64,000 nt of DNA from Flaveria trinervia (lineage: Eukaryota > Streptophyta > Magnoliopsida > Asterales > Asteraceae), in the NCBI GenBank assembly GCA_025506515.1, contig CM046451.1:53582356-53646355 (forward strand). The letters run 5' to 3'. Below the pieces are notes generated by a model. That model saw only the letters and a program-made list of their open reading frames with translations. It was not told where the DNA came from and did not search any database. Below, piece by piece: positions 1 through 11,801 of the stretch; the first letter of the stretch is position 1, and every line of letters begins with the position of its first letter. Both the position numbers and the translations under genes were made by a program.

Positions 1-149
1 TCTCTTGGATTATTTGAGCCAACTTATCAACTTGTATTGATTGGCTTTGGTTGACAAGTGGTATGTTGACTAGATCTAGACTTTCATAGAATTTCAACCT
101 CTTAAAATTGAAGACCTCTTGATGTCCTTGAACTCTAAGAATGATGAGG
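1..149 (-). pseudogene. Element B: 3' segment of ORF3, split from the rest by A
   Basis: Reading the minus strand from 149 down to 1, one frame stays open for the whole stretch. It is the continuation of the ORF3 frame that reaches 12685 on the other side of element A: with one copy of the TSD removed, the frame runs across the junction without a shift. It encodes hydrophilic sequence with no known domain. The ORF and the element continue beyond position 1, so the 3' LTR of B is outside the window. Assignment to B rests on the matching TSD and on frame continuity. Confidence 0.75.
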
Positions 150-1029
150 TGCAGGATCGCTTTGTCACTTAAACACAAGGATTTCTGTCAAACTCACTTA
201 TAGAAACACTTAAATCAGATGAAGTAAAGTCTTTCACAAGAGTTGATAATAATATAATAAGTAGTAAATGAACACACAGAAATAAATTTTCAAGGCACTT
301 GTATATATATTTCTCAACTCAAGATGTTGCAAGACTCTTACAAGCATGATACATGAGTTAGAATGAGAGACTATATATACTAGATCCTACAGCCGAATAT
401 ACTTTGATACCAGTTGGAAACCTAAGACTAAAGCATATACTACAATGCTAAAGTTAAGGTATCTTAGATAAGTATTATCTAAGATTGGTAGTCTATGACA
501 TGTCCATGACTTACCTTTTGTCACCAACTAAAGATGGCAACTGTACTAACATAATAAGGTAAATAGTGGATTAAAGTAGGGTCAATTGCATGGCTTTTGA
601 GAAAACGCCATGCAGTATCTCAGAGATTTGCAGCGGAGTGTCAGGGAGACCATACTTATGTCCACTGGATAATAATAGTGTTTTCTTAAGGTAAGTTGGC
701 TTCGGAAGAACACGTTCTTCCGAACCCACTTATACTTCGGAAGAGGCTTCTATATTTCCAAGGCTTGTGAACTTCTGTACTTTGGAAGTTGACTTCAGAT
801 CTTTCTTTCTAAGTCTTGAACTTCGGAAGTATGTTCTTTATCTTCGGAAGTTGGAATTATTCCTTTGGAAGTAAGTTTTACACTGTCTTCGGAAGAGCTA
901 CTTTTTCCTTCGGAAGTTCCACACTTAGCTTCGGAAGTCCCACACTTAGCTTCGGAAGTCCTTTATTTGTTGTACCAAAATCTTCTAAGTGACTTGGTTT
1001 TGGTTGCACCAGCCTTTCTAGATCCAACA
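150..1029 (-). repeat. 3' LTR of element A
   Basis: 880 bp, matching 11802-12684 along its length with scattered substitutions and small indels. On the plus strand it begins TGCAGGATCG and ends GATCCAACA. About eight CTTCGGAAG palindromes lie at 700-960. A TATATATA box near 370-380 corresponds to the one in the 5' LTR. Confidence 0.95.
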
Positions 1030-1056
1030 AACTCCCCCTAGGCTGATGCTACCAAA
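1030..1056 (-). other. Polypurine tract of element A
   Basis: On the minus strand this reads CATCAGCCTAGGGGGAGTT and abuts the 3' LTR start TGTTGG. The purine run AGGGGGAG is where plus-strand DNA synthesis would be primed. The same string precedes the LTR of element L (39288-39311). Confidence 0.85.
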
Positions 1057-1085
1057 ACCTCACTTATTTCTACTTCTCAAATCTT

Positions 1086-4000
1086 TCAAAACCAGGGACA
1101 AAAGATATTTGTCTGTCTCTTTGTTCTTCCATGAAGTGGTGTTGAGAAGCTTGTACAAGTCATTAGTGGATAAGATATCCAGTCTATCACTCTGAATGAC
1201 ATGTACCCTTTGTTGTGCCCCCTGAAAAGAGTTAGTTGATGGGAGTTATAATCATACTCCCATCTAACTATGGATTCAAGTTCAGGACCTTCAACCATTT
1301 GTAAAAAGGCTTGGCCTTGGGTTGCTAATCCCTTCCTTTCCTTCTCCTCTCTCAGTTTCAACTCTGCTTCAACCTTGCTTCTAGCAGTTAGCTCGGCCAT
1401 ATGAAGGCTGCCTAAATGATTTCTGATATGGGCAGCTACATCAGAGTTTGAAGGGTTGGAGAATGTCTACTCTGCTAACTCAGCAATGTCAAATCTGCTT
1501 AAGTGTAGCAGAGATAAGGCACTCAGCCTGTTGAGCTATCCATTATCTCTTTCAACAACAAAGTTATGAGAAGAGTCTTCGAACCTCCACCGGATGATCT
1601 TCTTTCTAGGTGCAAGAGGTTGTCTTGGCACCCTGTCACTTTTCTTGGTATCCAGTAGAGTCACCAGCCTTTTCCTTAACTTCTTTTCTTCCTCATTCAA
1701 AGTGTTTGAATTGAGGTGAAGGAGATTTGTAGCTTGGTCCAATGTTCCTCTGGGCAGATCAAGAAATTGATCTCTAGTGAGGGAACCTGAGGATCCGTCA
1801 ACATAGGTCTCATTGACAGAATCCTCCACACAGGAGATATCACTCAGAGTTATGCATTTTATGAGCTTTGTCTTGACTGCTTTGAATTCTTCTAAGGAGA
1901 GATGTTTAGAAGGCTGGGGGGATGGTTTGATAGGTTGAGGTGTTTCAATTCTGGCTAAAGTTTTGGGTTGGAGGATGGGTAGTTTAGGTGGTTGAGGTGA
2001 AGGGGTTTGTAGGTGTGATGGTGTAGGTTTAGTGGTGCTTTGAAGGTCATCCCCTATCCCCTTCTGTACATCTCCTTCCTCTTCCCCGCGCGAATGTCAC
2101 CCTTAATGTCACTGACATGTCGCTGGAGAGTCTTTTCTGACATAGGACCCACTTGCCTGCCATAGAAGCCATGAGCTTTGAGATAGCTCTTCATCCAGGC
2201 CTTCTCACCTATTATGTTGGTAGCAGTCAGTCCTGCTTCTTATTCCTTCTTCATCTTCTGCAAAAGCTTTTCCCTTTCAGCTCTCTTTCTCTCTTTCTCC
2301 ATTTGATCTTGCTCTTTGTTGAATAGCCATAAGATCGTATCATTGTTATGTGGAGATAATTCTTCTTTAGAGAAACCTCTGGAGGTTAGGAAAGTTATCA
2401 TTTCCCTCCTGAGCTGTAGATCAACTTCTTTTTCTTTCCTCTCCCTTCTTCTTCAAAGGCCAACCTTGCAGCTTCTTCTTGTTGCTGTTTTAGAAGCAAG
2501 GTTGCCTTTCCAACTCTAATAACTCCTCTAATGGTAGCAAGGAGTACATCTTCAGTTGCAGCTTCTAGACTAACAAGTCTATCAATAATCTCTACCTTTC
2601 TCGGTTGTGACCGCTTCCTGGTTGGCTGCAGCTACTTTGGTACTTGCAGCTAGCAGTTTTCCAGTTGTCAGCCTACCTTTTCTTTTGAGTTTCCTCACCT
2701 TTCTTCCTCCTTAAGCTCTTCTGAATTCATCTTCCTCTTTCCTTTGATGTCTTCGGAAGTACTAGACTTTGGGGGTTCTTGGATAGAAGATTCAGGTTGA
2801 GTAGTAGAGTTGGGAGCTGGAGTTAATGTTGATGTTAGAGCTAAAGATTGAGTGAGAAAATCCTCTCTATTAACCTCAGATGCGAGTTCCAGGATTGCAT
2901 CTATGACTATTAGATCATTGGATAATAAGAATAGTCCTTCCGCATCAACAATCTCAGCTTTGGAAGTTTGAACTTGTTCTTCGAGGCTTTGAATTGTGCT
3001 TCAGAAGTCTGTGAAAATGCACTATCTATCCAACAGTTTCAGTTGCTGGGCATCAGTCCTTATTTCCCCTTCGAAGTTAATCTTAGGTTCCACTTGGACC
3101 TTAGGTTGACCAACTTCCTCAATAGTGGTAGAAGGTGCATTTCCTCCGAAGCTCTTGAGCTCCGAAATAGATCACAGACATATCAAGACTTGGATGTTCT
3201 ATGAGAGATTCCAACAGGAACATGTTAAAGAACCTATTGAGATCTTGGAGAATCCTTTGATCCACTTGAATAACAACAGGAGGAGCCTCAGGGAAGATTG
3301 AAGCTTGTTGCACAGGATATTTTGATCTCAAGGAAGTGAGAGCTTGATTTTGGGTTTCCTCTTGTCTTTGACTTTGTCTCTGAACACTCTCCCCCTTTTT
3401 GGTAGCATCATCCTGAGAGCTTGATGAGCTAGAGGAAGAGATCATGGAGACCTGAATTGGTACATGCCTAACAGACCTCTCAATCTATTTCTCAGCTAGT
3501 TTGGCCTAGAGAGTTTCAATCTCAAGTTGCTGAGTGGCAGACCGATCCTCTAAAGTCTTAACCTTGGATTCAAGATTTAAGACTTTACAAAGTCGGTCTT
3601 GAATGGTAAGTTGCATTCTTCCCTCATCTTCTTTCGAAGAATCACGAGGAGATGAGGTAACATACCTTCTATGTTCATCCTCACCACCAGATATGGTTTC
3701 TTGGCACCTTGGTTTCCCTTGCTCAAAGATGTCTCTTTCAGAGTCATCAAAGGGCATGGTTGCCGTAGATTCAGTCTCAGTGATGTTACCACTGTCCTGA
3801 GGATCCATTGAGAATCCTTTAGTAGTGGCAGCTGAATCTACATGAGTCCCCTCCATATCAGTGGGACTTACCTCAATAAAGGTTTGCTGACGGGGGCTAG
3901 AGATAAGAGGTCTCTCTGGGCTCTGTTGATCCTTGAGAGGGTGTTGTGGATCACGTTCATTGCCCTTAAGAGACAAAATCTCTTCATTAGTTCTAATTAA

Positions 4001-5090
4001 AAGGTCAGTAAAGGATATGGAAGTAAAACCTAATGACCCGAGACTTTGATCAATGTCTAAAGGCATTGAGCCTATAATAGGGCTGTCCCTTTTTGGCTGC
4101 TCAGGGGACTATAGAGACTCACCCTGAGGGCTTTCAACAGGGTTGTGGGCTCATGGGTCTGAGACTGAGGAGACTCAAGACCCATATTGAGTTGACCTCA
4201 GGCTGAGGAGCTTGTTCATCAGAGAGGATTGAACAAGGGTTTGTTGGGATGTCTTTGATAAGTAAAGGTAATGGTTGGAGAAGGTAGATTTGGCAAAGTG
4301 GGGGTAGTTGCTGGTGTGGGTTCATCACCTGTGGGGTTAACAGGGATGTCACCAGGAGCCATTGGCTCAATCATACCTGGAAGAAGTGTAGTGTCTCTTC
4401 CGGTGCAGTTGGTGGACACTCTCTTCAAAGTCTTGAAGATGGTCAGCCTCATTTGAGGAGCAGTCAGAGCAGCTGCACAGACAAGCCTGCTCTGGTCCAT
4501 CTTGCAGTTGATTATGTGCTGGAGAAACCTGGGGTACATGAAGAATGTTCCTTTTGAAGATTTCCCATGAGGTTAGTCAGCACAAATCTTGAATAGTTGA
4601 AGCGGAGGCTTTTCACCAACCCATGAACTAGGCACCCAAGTTCATATGGGATTTGATCCCATCCCCCAGATTTATTCGACAAGGAAGAACCACGTGTAGC
4701 AGGAAATTCCATTTGTAAGAGAAGTTAAATTTGTAGACAGTTGACCTGCTAACGTCTCCACCATATCCCATTTGGAGATAAGTATTGTCCAAATTTGCTT
4801 TGGGGAATTCCGTTGGAGCGCCCTCATCATGAAGCTCTAGATGCTCCCTCATAATCTGTTCAGAAATGACCAACTCCTGGCCACAGATGCTCGATTGACT
4901 GACATGAACCCCATTTAGGGTTTCAATCTGACCATTTGCCCAAAATTCAGACATATGGTTTGAGTAAATTATGGGGTTTACAGTCAGAGCGGTGTAGTAA
5001 GAATTGGGTTAAAAAGGAGATGATATTGAGAAGTCAGCATCTCTTAAGAATAAGAAGTGCGACTTGGTTGTGCTGAGGGTTGAAGGCCAT
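1086..5090 (-). pseudogene. Element A ORF3 (extra 3' ORF of Sirevirus type), degraded
   Basis: A coding-like region follows RNase H and the spacer. A start codon at 5090 opens a frame beginning MAFNPQHNQ; a frameshift and a stop follow within about 25 codons. The next conserved part (near 4628-4954) carries FWANGQIETLNG and a downstream ISEQIMREHLEL helix, also recognisable in B, C and E. The middle is Ser/Pro/Glu-rich with heptad stretches (near 3506-4066) and an ATKKG string at 3386-3410. The C-terminal part ends at 1086. Extra ORFs at this place are known in Sireviruses and are sometimes called env-like; I see no convincing signal peptide or transmembrane segment, so the function stays open. 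Several stops and frameshifts make it non-functional. Confidence 0.7.
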
Positions 5091-5699
5091 TTGGAAAGAT
5101 GAATGGGGATGATTTGAGCTGGGTAAAGTTGAGTAGTCGAGAGGAGAATTTCTAGGGCAGTAAAATTTGCAAGTAAGAAAATGAAATTGAATAGTCGAGA
5201 TTATTTAAGAGATTGTGGAAAGGCGGTTGGGGTTAGGGATAAGGTGATGTGATGGTTTAGTGGATGAAATGACAGTGGCGGTAAGGTTAAAATCAGTTAA
5301 ATAATCTGACATCATTAACAAAATCTTTGTTTTTTACAGTGTGGGGCCCAATAAATTTACGTTACACAGTGAAATCTCTCTTCCGAGTGTAAAACATTTC
5401 CGAAGGTAACTTGTCTTCCGAAGGAAATTCTTACTTCTGAAGCCAAAACTTTGCTTCTGAAGGTTAGAGTTGCTTCCGAATAGAGAATTTCTAAGTTTCG
5501 GAAGTAGATCTGATATACAATCAATCGCTTCTTCCGAGGCCAAAATTCTTCCGAGAAGAAAGTATCCTTTGAGAAATTTTGCTTCGGAAGATATGAGAAT
5601 GTCTTCCGAAGGTTAATTTCTCTTCGGAAGGAATTTACACTAAGAAAATTCAGAGAGAATTTCTTGTAACATGGCTTAAATTGTATTGACACAAGACTT
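5091..5699 (-). other. Spacer between RNase H and ORF3 in A, rich in TTCGGAAG motifs
   Basis: There is no coding domain here. Between about 5380 and 5640 the motif CTTCGGAAG or close variants (TTCCGAAG, TTCGGAAG) recurs roughly ten times. The same motif dominates the LTR of this element and the corresponding spacer of B. The part nearest ORF3 (5091-5340) shows nothing I recognise. Confidence 0.6.
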
Positions 5700-6229
5700 A
5701 CATATTAAAAAGGTTTTCAAAAGAGATCAAATTATCAATGTTTATCATCCCAATAGCTGTTATGAGATACTTGAACCTTTGTTCATCAAAAGCTTTGGTA
5801 AACAGATCAGCATATTGTTCATTTGAATCAACTTTGATTACTTGATTAGATTTTTCTCATGAATATCTCTAAGGAAATGATACATGATGTCAATGTGCTT
5901 AGTCTTAGAGTGCTTCACTAGATTTTAAGTAATGGAGATAGTACTGTTGTTGTCAATATGGATAGGAGTACTCATAAAGTTAAATCCATAGTCTAACATC
6001 TGATTTTGAATCCATAGCAGTTAAGCATAGCAACTACCAGCAGCAATGTATTCAGCTTCAGCAGTTGATGTAGAGACACAGGATTGTTTCTTGCATTTCC
6101 ATGAGATGATCCTTCCACAAAGAAATTGACATCCTCCTTATGTTGATTTCTTGTCAATATTGCCGCCTCTATAGTCACTGTCAAAGTATCCATAAAGATT
6201 GAAATCCTTGCTTCTGGGATACCAGAGAC
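5700..6229 (-). pseudogene. Element A RNase H domain, frameshifted
   Basis: On the minus strand, immediately after RT, the frames jointly show the copia RNase H signature: a GYFDSDYRG-like start (the first acidic residues), a SWKCKKQ block, a STAEAEYIAA block (the conserved Glu), and an HSKTKHIDI block near the end. The blocks fall in different frames, so at least two indels are present. It would degrade RNA in the RNA/DNA hybrid during reverse transcription. The downstream end near 5700 is approximate. Confidence 0.75.
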
Positions 6230-7251
6230 CTAATTTGGGTGATCCTTTGAGTTATCTGAGGATTCTCTTAACAACAGCAAGGTGAGACACCTTTGGAGCA
6301 GCCTGATATCTTGCACTGTAGCAAACATGATATCAGGTCTACTAGCTGTTAGATACATCAGAGAACCAATAATTGCCCTATACTGATGTTGATCAGTATC
6401 CTCCCCCTCAAGGTCAGGACAAAGATTATGGTTTTTTGGTATGGGTGTATTGGCAGGCTTGCAATCCTTCATCTCCAATCTTTCTAAGATGTCAGAGACA
6501 TATTTCGATTGATTAATGAAGAACCCTTCCTTCAGTCGCTTTACCTGAATTCCAAGGAAAAAGTCCATTTTTCCCATGGAGCTCATCTCAAACTTCTTCT
6601 TCATAATGCTCTCAAAGTCCTTGCATATTTGGTCATTTGAGGAACCGAATATGATGTCATCAACATAGACTTGTACGAGCAAAATGTCCTTTCCAGACTT
6701 TCTGATGAAGAGAGTCTTATCAATGGTACCTCTAATGTAGCCATTCTTCAGAAAGAACTGAGACAAAGTCTCATACCACAGCCTAGGTGCTTGGTGCAGC
6801 CCATATAGAGCTTTATCCAATTTGCACACATAGTTGGGGTGCTGTGGATCTTCAAATCCTGGAGGTTGGCATACTAGACTTCCCTATCTATGTCCCCATA
6901 TAGAAATGCACACTTGACATCAAGTTGGTATACTGTGAAGTCCTTGGATGCAACATAAGCAAGGAAGATCCTAACTGCCTCAAGTCTTGCAACTGGTGCA
7001 AAGACATCAGTATAATCGATTCCTTCCTCTTGAGTGTATCCTTGAACCACAAGTCTTGCCTTATTCTTGATGATTAAGCCTCTATCGTCTCTCTTGTTTC
7101 TGAAAACCCATTTGGTGCCTATAGGTACTTGAGCAGATGGTAGCGGACATAGGTTCCATACCTTCTGTCTCTTGAATTGAAGCAGCTCCTCTTGCATCGA
7201 TTCAATCCAGCTACTATCTTTCAAGGCATCTTCTACCTTATTGGGTTCCAT
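6230..7251 (-). pseudogene. Element A reverse transcriptase
   Basis: Two segments (7251-6874 and 6829-6230) cover the Ty1/copia RT. The first has the WNLCPLPSAQVPIGTKWVFR region, the KARLVVQGYTQEEGIDY motif and VYQLDVKCAFLYGD with the first catalytic Asp. The second has KALYGLHQAPRLWYE and the catalytic YVDD at 6656-6667. A short gap with a shift separates them near 6830-6873. The protein would copy element RNA into DNA within the particle. The RT core is well conserved, but the flanking lesions make it inactive as a polyprotein. Confidence 0.9.
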
Positions 7252-7744
7252 CTGAGATAGAAAGCATGAGTACAGGCAGACGTTCCGTTGATGAGTCTAT
7301 CCTCTTGTTCTCACACCCTTAGAGACATTCCCTATGATGTTCTTAGTTGGATGAGTGTTGTGAATCCTATTGCAGAGATAGATCCAGGTTAGACATATTT
7401 TGCTCAAGAACCGGAACACTCTGTCCAGCTGCTATTTCAAAGTCATTCAATGAGGACTGATTGAATGAATGAGAAACATCATCAATAGTTGGCTATGAAG
7501 TAGTATTAACAGTTGCCTGTTCGTTTAAAATACTACCTCCTTCTGCCTGGTGTTGTGGCGGATCACCTGATGAGTTTTGAGGCTCAGTAGGTGATTCACT
7601 TATTGAAGCTTCACTATTCCTTGATATAGTTAAACTATCAGATCTGTGAATAGTGGAAGCTTGGTGTATTGCAGCACTTGGAGAATTTGGTCTAAGCCTG
7701 GGAAGCTCAAACAGTTGATCATTAGCAGCAGCATCAACATCATT
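7252..7744 (-). pseudogene. Element A linker between integrase and RT
   Basis: This region of about 490 bases joins the integrase C-terminus to RT. It is low-complexity (Ser/Pro/Gln/Asn-rich in fragments) and has several stops in every minus frame. Copia polyproteins commonly carry a variable linker here. No separate gene is visible. Confidence 0.6.
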
Positions 7745-8870
7745 TTAAGCACCTATTCCAACTGAAACATTCTCACAAGAGGGTTTAGAATAGTTTGGAA
7801 ACAGTTCTAAATCAAAGATGTGATGAGGTCCATTCCCCCTAACACAAGGAGTGTGCTCATTAACAACTATATTGGACGACTCCTTAAATTGTTGATTCTT
7901 AATGTTGTATACTGTGTAAGCTTTGGAGCTAGAGGAGTATCCAACAAAGGTAGCATCATCCAACTTTTCAGCAAATTTTGCCAAATTGTCCTTTGAGTTA
8001 AGTATGGTACACCTGCTGCCAAAGGACTTTAGCTCATAAGGGGTTTTTCCATGGGGCTTAACTACAAGAACTCTGTTCTGCACATAGCATGCAGTGGTGA
8101 CTGCCTCTGCCCAGAATGTTAGAAGTAGCTTTGAATCAGCTAACATAGTTTGAGCAGCCTCAATAAGTGTCCTATTCTTCCGCTCAGCAACACCGTTTTG
8201 TTGAGGAGTTCTGGGAGCACTATATTGTCTGGCAATCCCTTTTGAGTTACAGAATGAGTCAAGAATGAAGTTCTTAAACTCAGTCCCTTGATCATATCTA
8301 GTTATTTTAACCTTGTGATCAATTTGATTTTCTATTTTAAGAATAAAAGATTTTAATGTTTCAGCAGTATCATCTTTAGTTCTTAAAAAGAATACCCATG
8401 TGAATCTTGTAAAATCATCAACTATCACAAGGCAATATGATTTCCTTCCAATGCTCATTATACTTGTGGGACCAAAATGATCCATGTGCAATAAGTGCAA
8501 TGGAGTAGTGATAGAGTTAACACATTTGGATTTATGAGATGTCCTGTGTTGTTTCCATTTCAGGCATGCAACACAGTTGTCTTTGCAGAAAACTCCTTTT
8601 TAGGCAAACCATGTACCAAGTTATTTTTAGCCAATTTATTCATTATCTTAAAATTTACATGACACATCGTTTATGCCATAGTGTTGACTCATCACTATCA
8701 GCTTTGGAAAGAAAGCATGATACTTCACCCATTAAGGAAGCATTGTTCATATCAAGCTTTTACATATCCCCTTTCCTGGGAGATCTAAGAAGCACCAATT
8801 CTGGAGGAACTGTCATCCCTAGTTTGAGGATATGCAGTCATGTTCTGTGAAAAGCATTTGGTGCTTTTGA
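7745..8870 (-). pseudogene. Element A integrase with GAG-pre-integrase remnant
   Basis: The open part from 8500 to 7745 holds the integrase core: LLHMDHFGP with the first Asp, TRYDQGTEFKN with the second Asp, and PRTPQQNGVAERKNRTLIEAA with the Glu of the DDE triad. It continues through the FGSRC...NSKDNLAKF region typical of copia integrase C-termini. Upstream (8870-8501), the zinc-binding pre-integrase region is recognisable only in pieces (NDVSCKF, NKLAKN, CVACLKWKQH) across several frames. The enzyme would insert element DNA and create the 5-bp TSD. It lies between protease and RT, the copia order. Confidence 0.85.
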
Positions 8871-8878
8871 TCGCAGAA

Positions 8879-9138
8879 TTAAGAAACACTTAATAAATTG
8901 TGTTCAAGCTGTTTGACAATGTTAACTTTGTCAACTGTTAACTTACCATTGGATATACTCCCTCTACCAGAAATATATCCTCTGGCCTCACCTCTAAACT
9001 GGACAGGACCTCCATCATAATGTTGAAATTGTTGAAGGAGAGATCTGTTCCCTGTCATGTGCCTGGAGCATCCACTATCTACAATCCAAATCTTGTTATT
9101 CTTGTTAAATGGATGTCCCTGCACATAAGATGAGATGA
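8879..9138 (-). pseudogene. Element A aspartic protease
   Basis: The minus frame encodes IWIVDSGCSRHMTGN, with the catalytic DSG at 9071-9079, followed by a glycine-rich GYISGRGSISNG stretch and HNLLSVS. This is the usual copia protease arrangement just before the pre-integrase region. It would cleave the Gag-Pol polyprotein in the particle. The catalytic triplet is intact, but the frame ends at 8879. Confidence 0.88.
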
Positions 9139-9780
9139 TTAGTTTTGATTGGAAACCCAAGCTGTATTGGTCTTGGGTTCTTCCAAAGATAATGACATAA
9201 TTGAACCATAATTTATGCATAGGGGTTCCATGGATGTCGTTGAAGAAGAGGTTTGGGCTATAGCATCTTCCTTGATCTTCCATTCCATCCCTTGGTTGAT
9301 CATGGAGGATGAGCTTATTGATGCTTTTGTAGCTTGGCATTCTTCCGAAGCTTCTTTCTTATCGGAAGAAGCCTTCACCACCTTTTCTTCCGAAGCAGTC
9401 TTCTTCTGGGATGGTTTCAAGGGGACTCTTTTGTTCTTCTGAGTTTTGACAACTTTAGCTTCCGAAGCCTTTTTCCTTTCGGAAGAAGAATCTTCTTCCG
9501 AAAGCAGCCTTGCTTTGGAAACAAGCTTTCCCTTTTTCATCACTTGAACCATTTGATATGGTCCAAATGAGAAATCTTCCCTGACTCCTTCCTTTTCAAC
9601 ATTATTTGCATAATGTGTGCTAGCAGGATTGTAGTAACAATCTTTGGCCATGTGGTTTTGCAGACCACACATTATGCATGCAATGTTAATCTTTTGGGGA
9701 TTTGAAGATTGTTGTTTCTTGTTCTTTTTACCTTCATTAGCAACTTTTCCCTTTAACTTCTGAATCAGAGTTTCCAACAA
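9139..9780 (-). pseudogene. Element A gag-protease linker with second zinc knuckle
   Basis: An open segment of about 210 codons shows a CX2CX4HX4C knuckle (CIMCGLQNHMAKDC) near its start. A Lys/Glu/Ser-rich tract follows (about residues 90-160), in which the DNA motif TTCCGAAG/TTCGGAAG recurs and encodes SEE/SEA/SSER strings. The 3' part overlaps the protease coding region in another frame (9139-9340). The second knuckle in this position is shared with C (35248 region) and is triplicated in E. Its role is probably nucleic-acid binding; the acidic linker is of unknown use. Confidence 0.7.
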
Positions 9781-11713
9781 CCTGTAATCCAGTTGAGATG
9801 AATATACCCTTTTGCATTGGGTCTATCTTTAGCTCGGACTCAGCCACTTTCTTGGCAGTTTTTCTGGCTGCCTTGGCTCTGCTTCTTCTAGCTTTGGTGG
9901 TCAGGGTTTGATCATCATTGGTAGGGGAGGGCATAATTACCTGTTCTTCCCTGTGATGATCTCCATAGTTGCATCATTCTTTGACTCATGATAAGGTGGG
10001 TCAGTAGATGGAACCTCTTGCTCTTCATTACCACACCTTGGTTGTCTTATAGACTCATAAAGTGTGGTGGAGCAATTTCATTGGTTCCCAACCCTCCTTT
10101 GTTTTGGTAACAAAGTATTGAGTGATAGGATGATGCGAGAATGGCTTGGAAGCTTTGCTCGGAAATAGCATACTTCCTGGCTTGAGCCTTAGCTGTGACA
10201 AGCTAGGCTTGAGCCTCAGTCAACTTAGATATTAAATCCTTTATCTGAGTCTTATAGTTTATGTGTTCATGTTTTAATAGGGACACAGTTTTCTCTAACT
10301 CCTTAATTTTTCTTTGGTAGTCAGATTCAGCCCTTTTAAAGTCAGCTTTCAAAACATTTAAAGACTCAATATTAGATTTAATCTCCATATTGTAGTCCTG
10401 ATACAATTTAACCTTAGCAATACAGGCAGGAGTACATAGATGTTCATATACCTTATTTTCATCTGTTCCAGCCATGAGTGCTTGAGCAGGAGTCACATCC
10501 TGTACCATGAAGCTCCAGTCAACTTCTTGAGCCATTGCAGGTGTTTCAGTTGACTTTCCGGTGGGCTTTGTTTAGAGGGATGTGTGGAGGCCTGTGGGGG
10601 TTCCCGGTTTGGACTTGGGAGCCTTGCATTCCCTTGCAAAATGACCAAGTTGATTACAGTTGTAACATTTGGCCTTGGTTTTGTCAAACCCAAATTTGTT
10701 GTTGATTGGGTTTGGGGGAAATTGCCTTCTAGTTCTCTTAAAGAACTTCTTTGCTCTATAGGTTAGAAGAGCCATTTGTTGGACTATGTCCACGTATTCC
10801 ACGTCATCTGGGCTGAAACACTCTAGATCATCAAAGCAGTACTGATAATCACTTGAGTGTCCACTTCCTGAGACAAAAGCACAGTTGTCCTGAAAGGAGC
10901 TTTGCTGAGCTTGTTGAGACCTTGCAGTCTTAGGAAATGTGATGTATGGCCAGAAGAACAAGATGGCTGCTGGGTGTAAGTGAGGTATTATTGAGGCTGG
11001 GAGATTCCTGAGCCTTCAGCAACCATTAAGGTGTTGCTAGCAGGAAGACTCAAGGGTCTGCTTGTCTGATGACCCCTCTTATTTTCCATTTCCAAACGGT
11101 ATCCATCAAGGATCCCATAGAGCTCGGTCATGGTGAGTGTATTCAGATTTTTTGTTCTCTTGATAGAGACACAGTAGAATGTCTACTCATTGGGCAATGC
11201 ACTCATGAACTTTCTAGTAAGGTCTCTGAGTTCATGAGCAATTCCCAGAGATTGAAGGGAAGAAATGAGATCCATGTACCTAAAATATTGCTGGCTAAGA
11301 GTCTCTCCAGCAACATGGGTGAAGTTCTCGAACTGCTGCTCCAATGAGTCCTTCTTCAAGTCATTTGAGCTTGAGTACATTTGAGCAAGTGCATCAAACA
11401 GTTCTTTGGCAGACGTGCAATGTTCAAACCCCACCATGATAGAGTTTGGAATTGCAGTCATGAGAATAGTCATAGCATTGCTGTCAATGTCAAGCATCTT
11501 CCTGTCCTCATCAAAATCATCTTCAACACTTTCTTGATCATGGCACCATTTACACCAGCTACTTTTGGCTTATACGGGCCATTGACAATAGATTGGCACA
11601 TTTTGCTATCTCTGATGAAGCCTTCCATTATTCTGCTCCCTGATGTTTACAAGGGTGATGATGGGTGCTTTTGTCATTGTCCACATCTCTACTTCAGATT
11701 TGTTGAGGGCCAT
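9781..11713 (-). pseudogene. Element A gag
   Basis: The likely start is ATG at 11713 (MALNKSEVEMWT). Fragments continue in changing frames: the capsid-like UBN2-type region at 11497-11183 (FEHCTSAKELFDALAQMY, GETLSQQYFRYMDLI), a CX2CX4HX4C knuckle CYNCNQLGHFAREC near 10627-10668, and a long coiled coil at 10535-10203 (AESDYQRKIKELEKTVSLLKHE). Gag forms the particle and binds the RNA. A C-terminal coiled coil in gag is a Sirevirus trait, and published work linked Sirevirus Gag to LC8 dynein light chains. At least four frameshifts are needed to read through. Confidence 0.85.
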
Positions 11714-11787
11714 TTTGAGTGAGGTATAAAGAGGAGTGAAAACAGGTTGATTAGGATGGTAAGATCTCACAATCAAGAGCCTAAGAA

Positions 11788-11799
11788 GCTTTGATACCA
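11788..11799 (-). other. Primer binding site of element A
   Basis: On the minus strand TGGTATCAAAGC begins two bases after the 5' LTR end. It is complementary to the 3' end of initiator tRNA-Met with one mismatch to the commoner TGGTATCAGAGC. Confidence 0.9.
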
Positions 11800-11801
11800 A
11801 T

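Noticed and set aside
2316..2519. Plus-strand frames across 2.3-14.2 kb (for example 2316-2519, 8539-8850, 11069-11347)
   Set aside because: They are antisense to ORF3, pol and gag of A and B and show no domain of their own.
1086..5090. ORF3 of A, B, C and E as a true envelope glycoprotein gene
   Set aside because: No signal peptide, transmembrane segment or Cys-rich ectodomain pattern is visible; the sequence is charged, low-complexity and coiled coil.
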